Of a stretch of 64,000 nt of DNA, positions 61,901-64,000 are shown in pieces. A program made the position numbers and the translations under genes. Within the stretch, counting starts at the first letter, position 1. Each line of letters starts with the position of its first letter. The notes below the pieces were generated by a model that was given only the letters and a program-made list of their open reading frames with translations, was not told the origin of the DNA and made no database searches. This DNA is from Ooceraea biroi (taxonomy: Eukaryota > Arthropoda > Insecta > Hymenoptera > Formicidae), in contig NC_039508.1 in assembly GCF_003672135.1 (NCBI RefSeq), forward strand, positions 4,898,001 through 4,962,000. Reading direction: 5' to 3'.

Positions 61901-64000
61901 TTTTGTTCAAGCGATTGAATTATCTACACGACTGACGACTCATGTAATCTCTCCATCTTCGATCTTTCGATCGAGCAACCTATTTATCACCTCATTTGGG
62001 AACAACGGCTTGATGAAACGGTTCATAAAAACGTTCAAGGCAGTTGCCGGCCCGATAATTATTGCCGGAATTATTCGCGAAAAATAAAACGGGACGGGAG
62101 CGCGGTCCGGCATGCATGGCGATAAAATTTATATAGTATATATAAAAAGAATAAAAATACGAAGGAAGAGAAACCAGATTCCGGCAAACAAAAGAAGTAC
62201 TCGTTGACGTCGGTATAAACGGAAAAATAAATTGGACGACATTCACTGGAGGCGAATGGTTCTCGAAAATCGAAGGAGAAACGCGACCGAGCGACCATTT
62301 GCGTGTCCCTTTTCCTCCCCGCTGGCTGCTTTCGACGATGCTTTTGCTTGCTCATCTGAAGTGGAGATATGGAAATGAAAGGTGGAAAAAGTCGATAGCG
62401 CGGTCGTCGTTATGTCTCAAAAATGTCGCCTCAAAATGGTCCATTGCACGTACTTTCAATGACTTTGCCTTGCATGTACGAGAACATGTACGAGACGAGT
62501 ACCGGACATGAGTTTCATATAAGATGATTGCAACAGTACACGCAAAGAAGCGCCATTATGTGTGCAATTTGATAAGAGCATCAATTAAAATTGCTGTTGA
62601 GTTTCCAGACGAGCGTTATTTTTTCAGTAAGATATTATTTTGAAAATTTATTATACGCGTAACATCATTTACGTGTAGTCGTGTATACATCATCTCGTGC
62701 AGCAAATTTGGGCTGCGATCCCTTTTGCGGAATCTGTGTTTCACCGTTGCCTCAAAGGATTCTTGTCCGTAAGAGAGAAAGAGAGAGAAAGTCAGGGACG
62801 CAAATGAATTCATTAATATACTTCCGGACGTACCTCTGGTCTCTTCTTCGCTCATTGAACCAGTCGTTGATGTAACCCTTTCCTCATCTTCTCCCCCGAC
62901 CTCGCCGCTCCTTCCACCACGTTCCTCCACCTCCCGGAAAGCTTCGATTGGATTTTATAGAACGGCTGTTAATTATTCTCCTACAACCCTCTACCCTCTT
63001 TCGCCGCGCTCGTCGTAACCTCCGCATCTTAGAAATATTAATTTCTCAATTTCCTCTGAATCGTTACGGTACTTTCCTCGTCGGTGCCAGCCTTAATTGC
63101 CGCGATTAAATTAGACATCGACGGCTCGGGACCGTCGAAGAGCGAAAAACGAAGAAAACCAGGAACTTGGCAAGAACGTAAGGGAGTGACTTGCCGGAAA
63201 ATTAGACCGATTGAATTAGGTGGCGGATCGTCATCGAATTGTCTTGATGAGAATGGCTAATTCGAGAACTGCGGTGACCATTTACGTTATCAGCAACAAC
63301 AAAAAAAAGATATACGTAATAACAAAAGAATAGAGACGCATGTGAAATATGATTATACAAGATTGGCAAAATTATCTCACAATACGACAAAGATAGCTAA
63401 TTTATTGTTGCGCTCTCGAGGCGACTCAATCTTTTCAGTTCTCACGATGAGCGCTGCTTGCATCGGATTGCACGAAGAATCGATTATTTCGGGTATATTT
63501 GACCGGAAATGAAATTGATATCTGCGCTGAATATCCCTTCCGCTTTAGTTTTATACGCATTCGGGCTTGTACTCTTTTGGCTACTACGAGCGTCGCTACA
63601 TTATCTACGAAAGGAGATCTCATCGGAATTTTCCTCTGATGCGGAGTGCAAAAATCCGATTAGCGGAGAGGAACCAGAGCGGAGTGCAGCAGTTAAGAGA
63701 GGGTGTGTGCACGTCCGGACCGGAAAGGGCGGATGTGTTAGCGGCCAGAATGGATGTTTCGGTATAATTCACCTAACGTTCCGCCCTGTTCCCGCCGTGT
63801 TCTCTGATCTTCAGCGTAGACCACGAACTCGGTCTACTGTGACACAGCGAATCCAGCGCAAGTTTGCTATTAATTTATACGAACAGCGGATTTACGCGAT
63901 ATGTCTCTCTGCTTCTGGACAATCCTCTTATCCCTTCATGCAAGAGCGAGATCATTCTCTTTCAAGAAATTCGTTTTCTTGCCTGCGTGCTTCTTGAGGC
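58960..64000. other. No supported gene
   Basis: Open frames at 59050-59386 (minus) and 59332-59748 (plus) are the longest near the left side, and 63509-63997 (plus) is cut by the window end or nearly so. None shows a recognisable domain. The rest is AT/GC-mixed intergenic or intronic sequence. The window ends without a clear gene boundary. Confidence 0.5.

Noticed and set aside
1..64000. CRISPR arrays, operons, phage or plasmid functions
   Set aside because: No regularly spaced identical repeats with unique spacers, no ribosome-binding-site-led gene clusters, and the gene structure is eukaryotic.

Overview
The window looks like nuclear DNA from an insect, most likely an aculeate hymenopteran and probably an ant. 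There is no compact gene layout, no operon structure and no recognisable long conserved protein. CpG-rich non-coding sequence alternates with an AT-rich island, microsatellites are frequent, and the only convincing genes are very small and spliced, with TATA boxes, GT-AG introns and AATAAA signals. The hymenopteran assignment is an inference. It rests on precursor architecture: a signal peptide, a short Ala/Pro/Glu dipeptide-type spacer and a tiny C-terminal peptide. The species cannot be named from this sequence.

The best-supported content is in the AT-rich island at about 24.4-31 kb. It holds a tandem array of five units of one small secreted-peptide gene family, all on the + strand, called A to E here. 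A (CDS 24871-24999) and D (CDS 29647-29775) are intact 42-codon precursors with nearly the same signal peptide but very different mature C-termini. A ends in a possible disulfide ring, CWPFFC, followed by KLN and an amidation Gly. D ends in a short APFF stretch plus an amidation Gly. B, C and E are damaged. B has lost its promoter-to-coding segment, C has lost its signal-peptide segment, and E has lost the start codon. Intact units share a conserved core promoter, an intron lying wholly in the 3'UTR, and a conserved polyadenylation region. A+B and D+E look like a duplicated two-gene block. A venom or other exocrine role is an inference from architecture only.

A 1428-bp DNA transposon (25429-26856) sits in the upstream region of unit B. 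It has 81-bp terminal inverted repeats and a perfect 9-bp target-site duplication, and unit E provides the empty site. Its interior has no convincing ORF but is packed with repeats of GCAACAAA and AGCAACTAA. Two other inverted-repeat elements were found: an 845-bp element at 16319-17163 with about 212-bp arms, and a 149-bp TA-flanked MITE at 37901-38049 beside an 84-bp TG microsatellite.

Elsewhere (1-24 kb and 31-64 kb) I can support only weak exon candidates bounded by splice-like signals, for example 20843-20901 and 55449-55670 on +, and 48032-48221 on -. Most of this sequence reads as intergenic or long-intron DNA. The many open frames there overlap each other on both strands and match no family I recognise.
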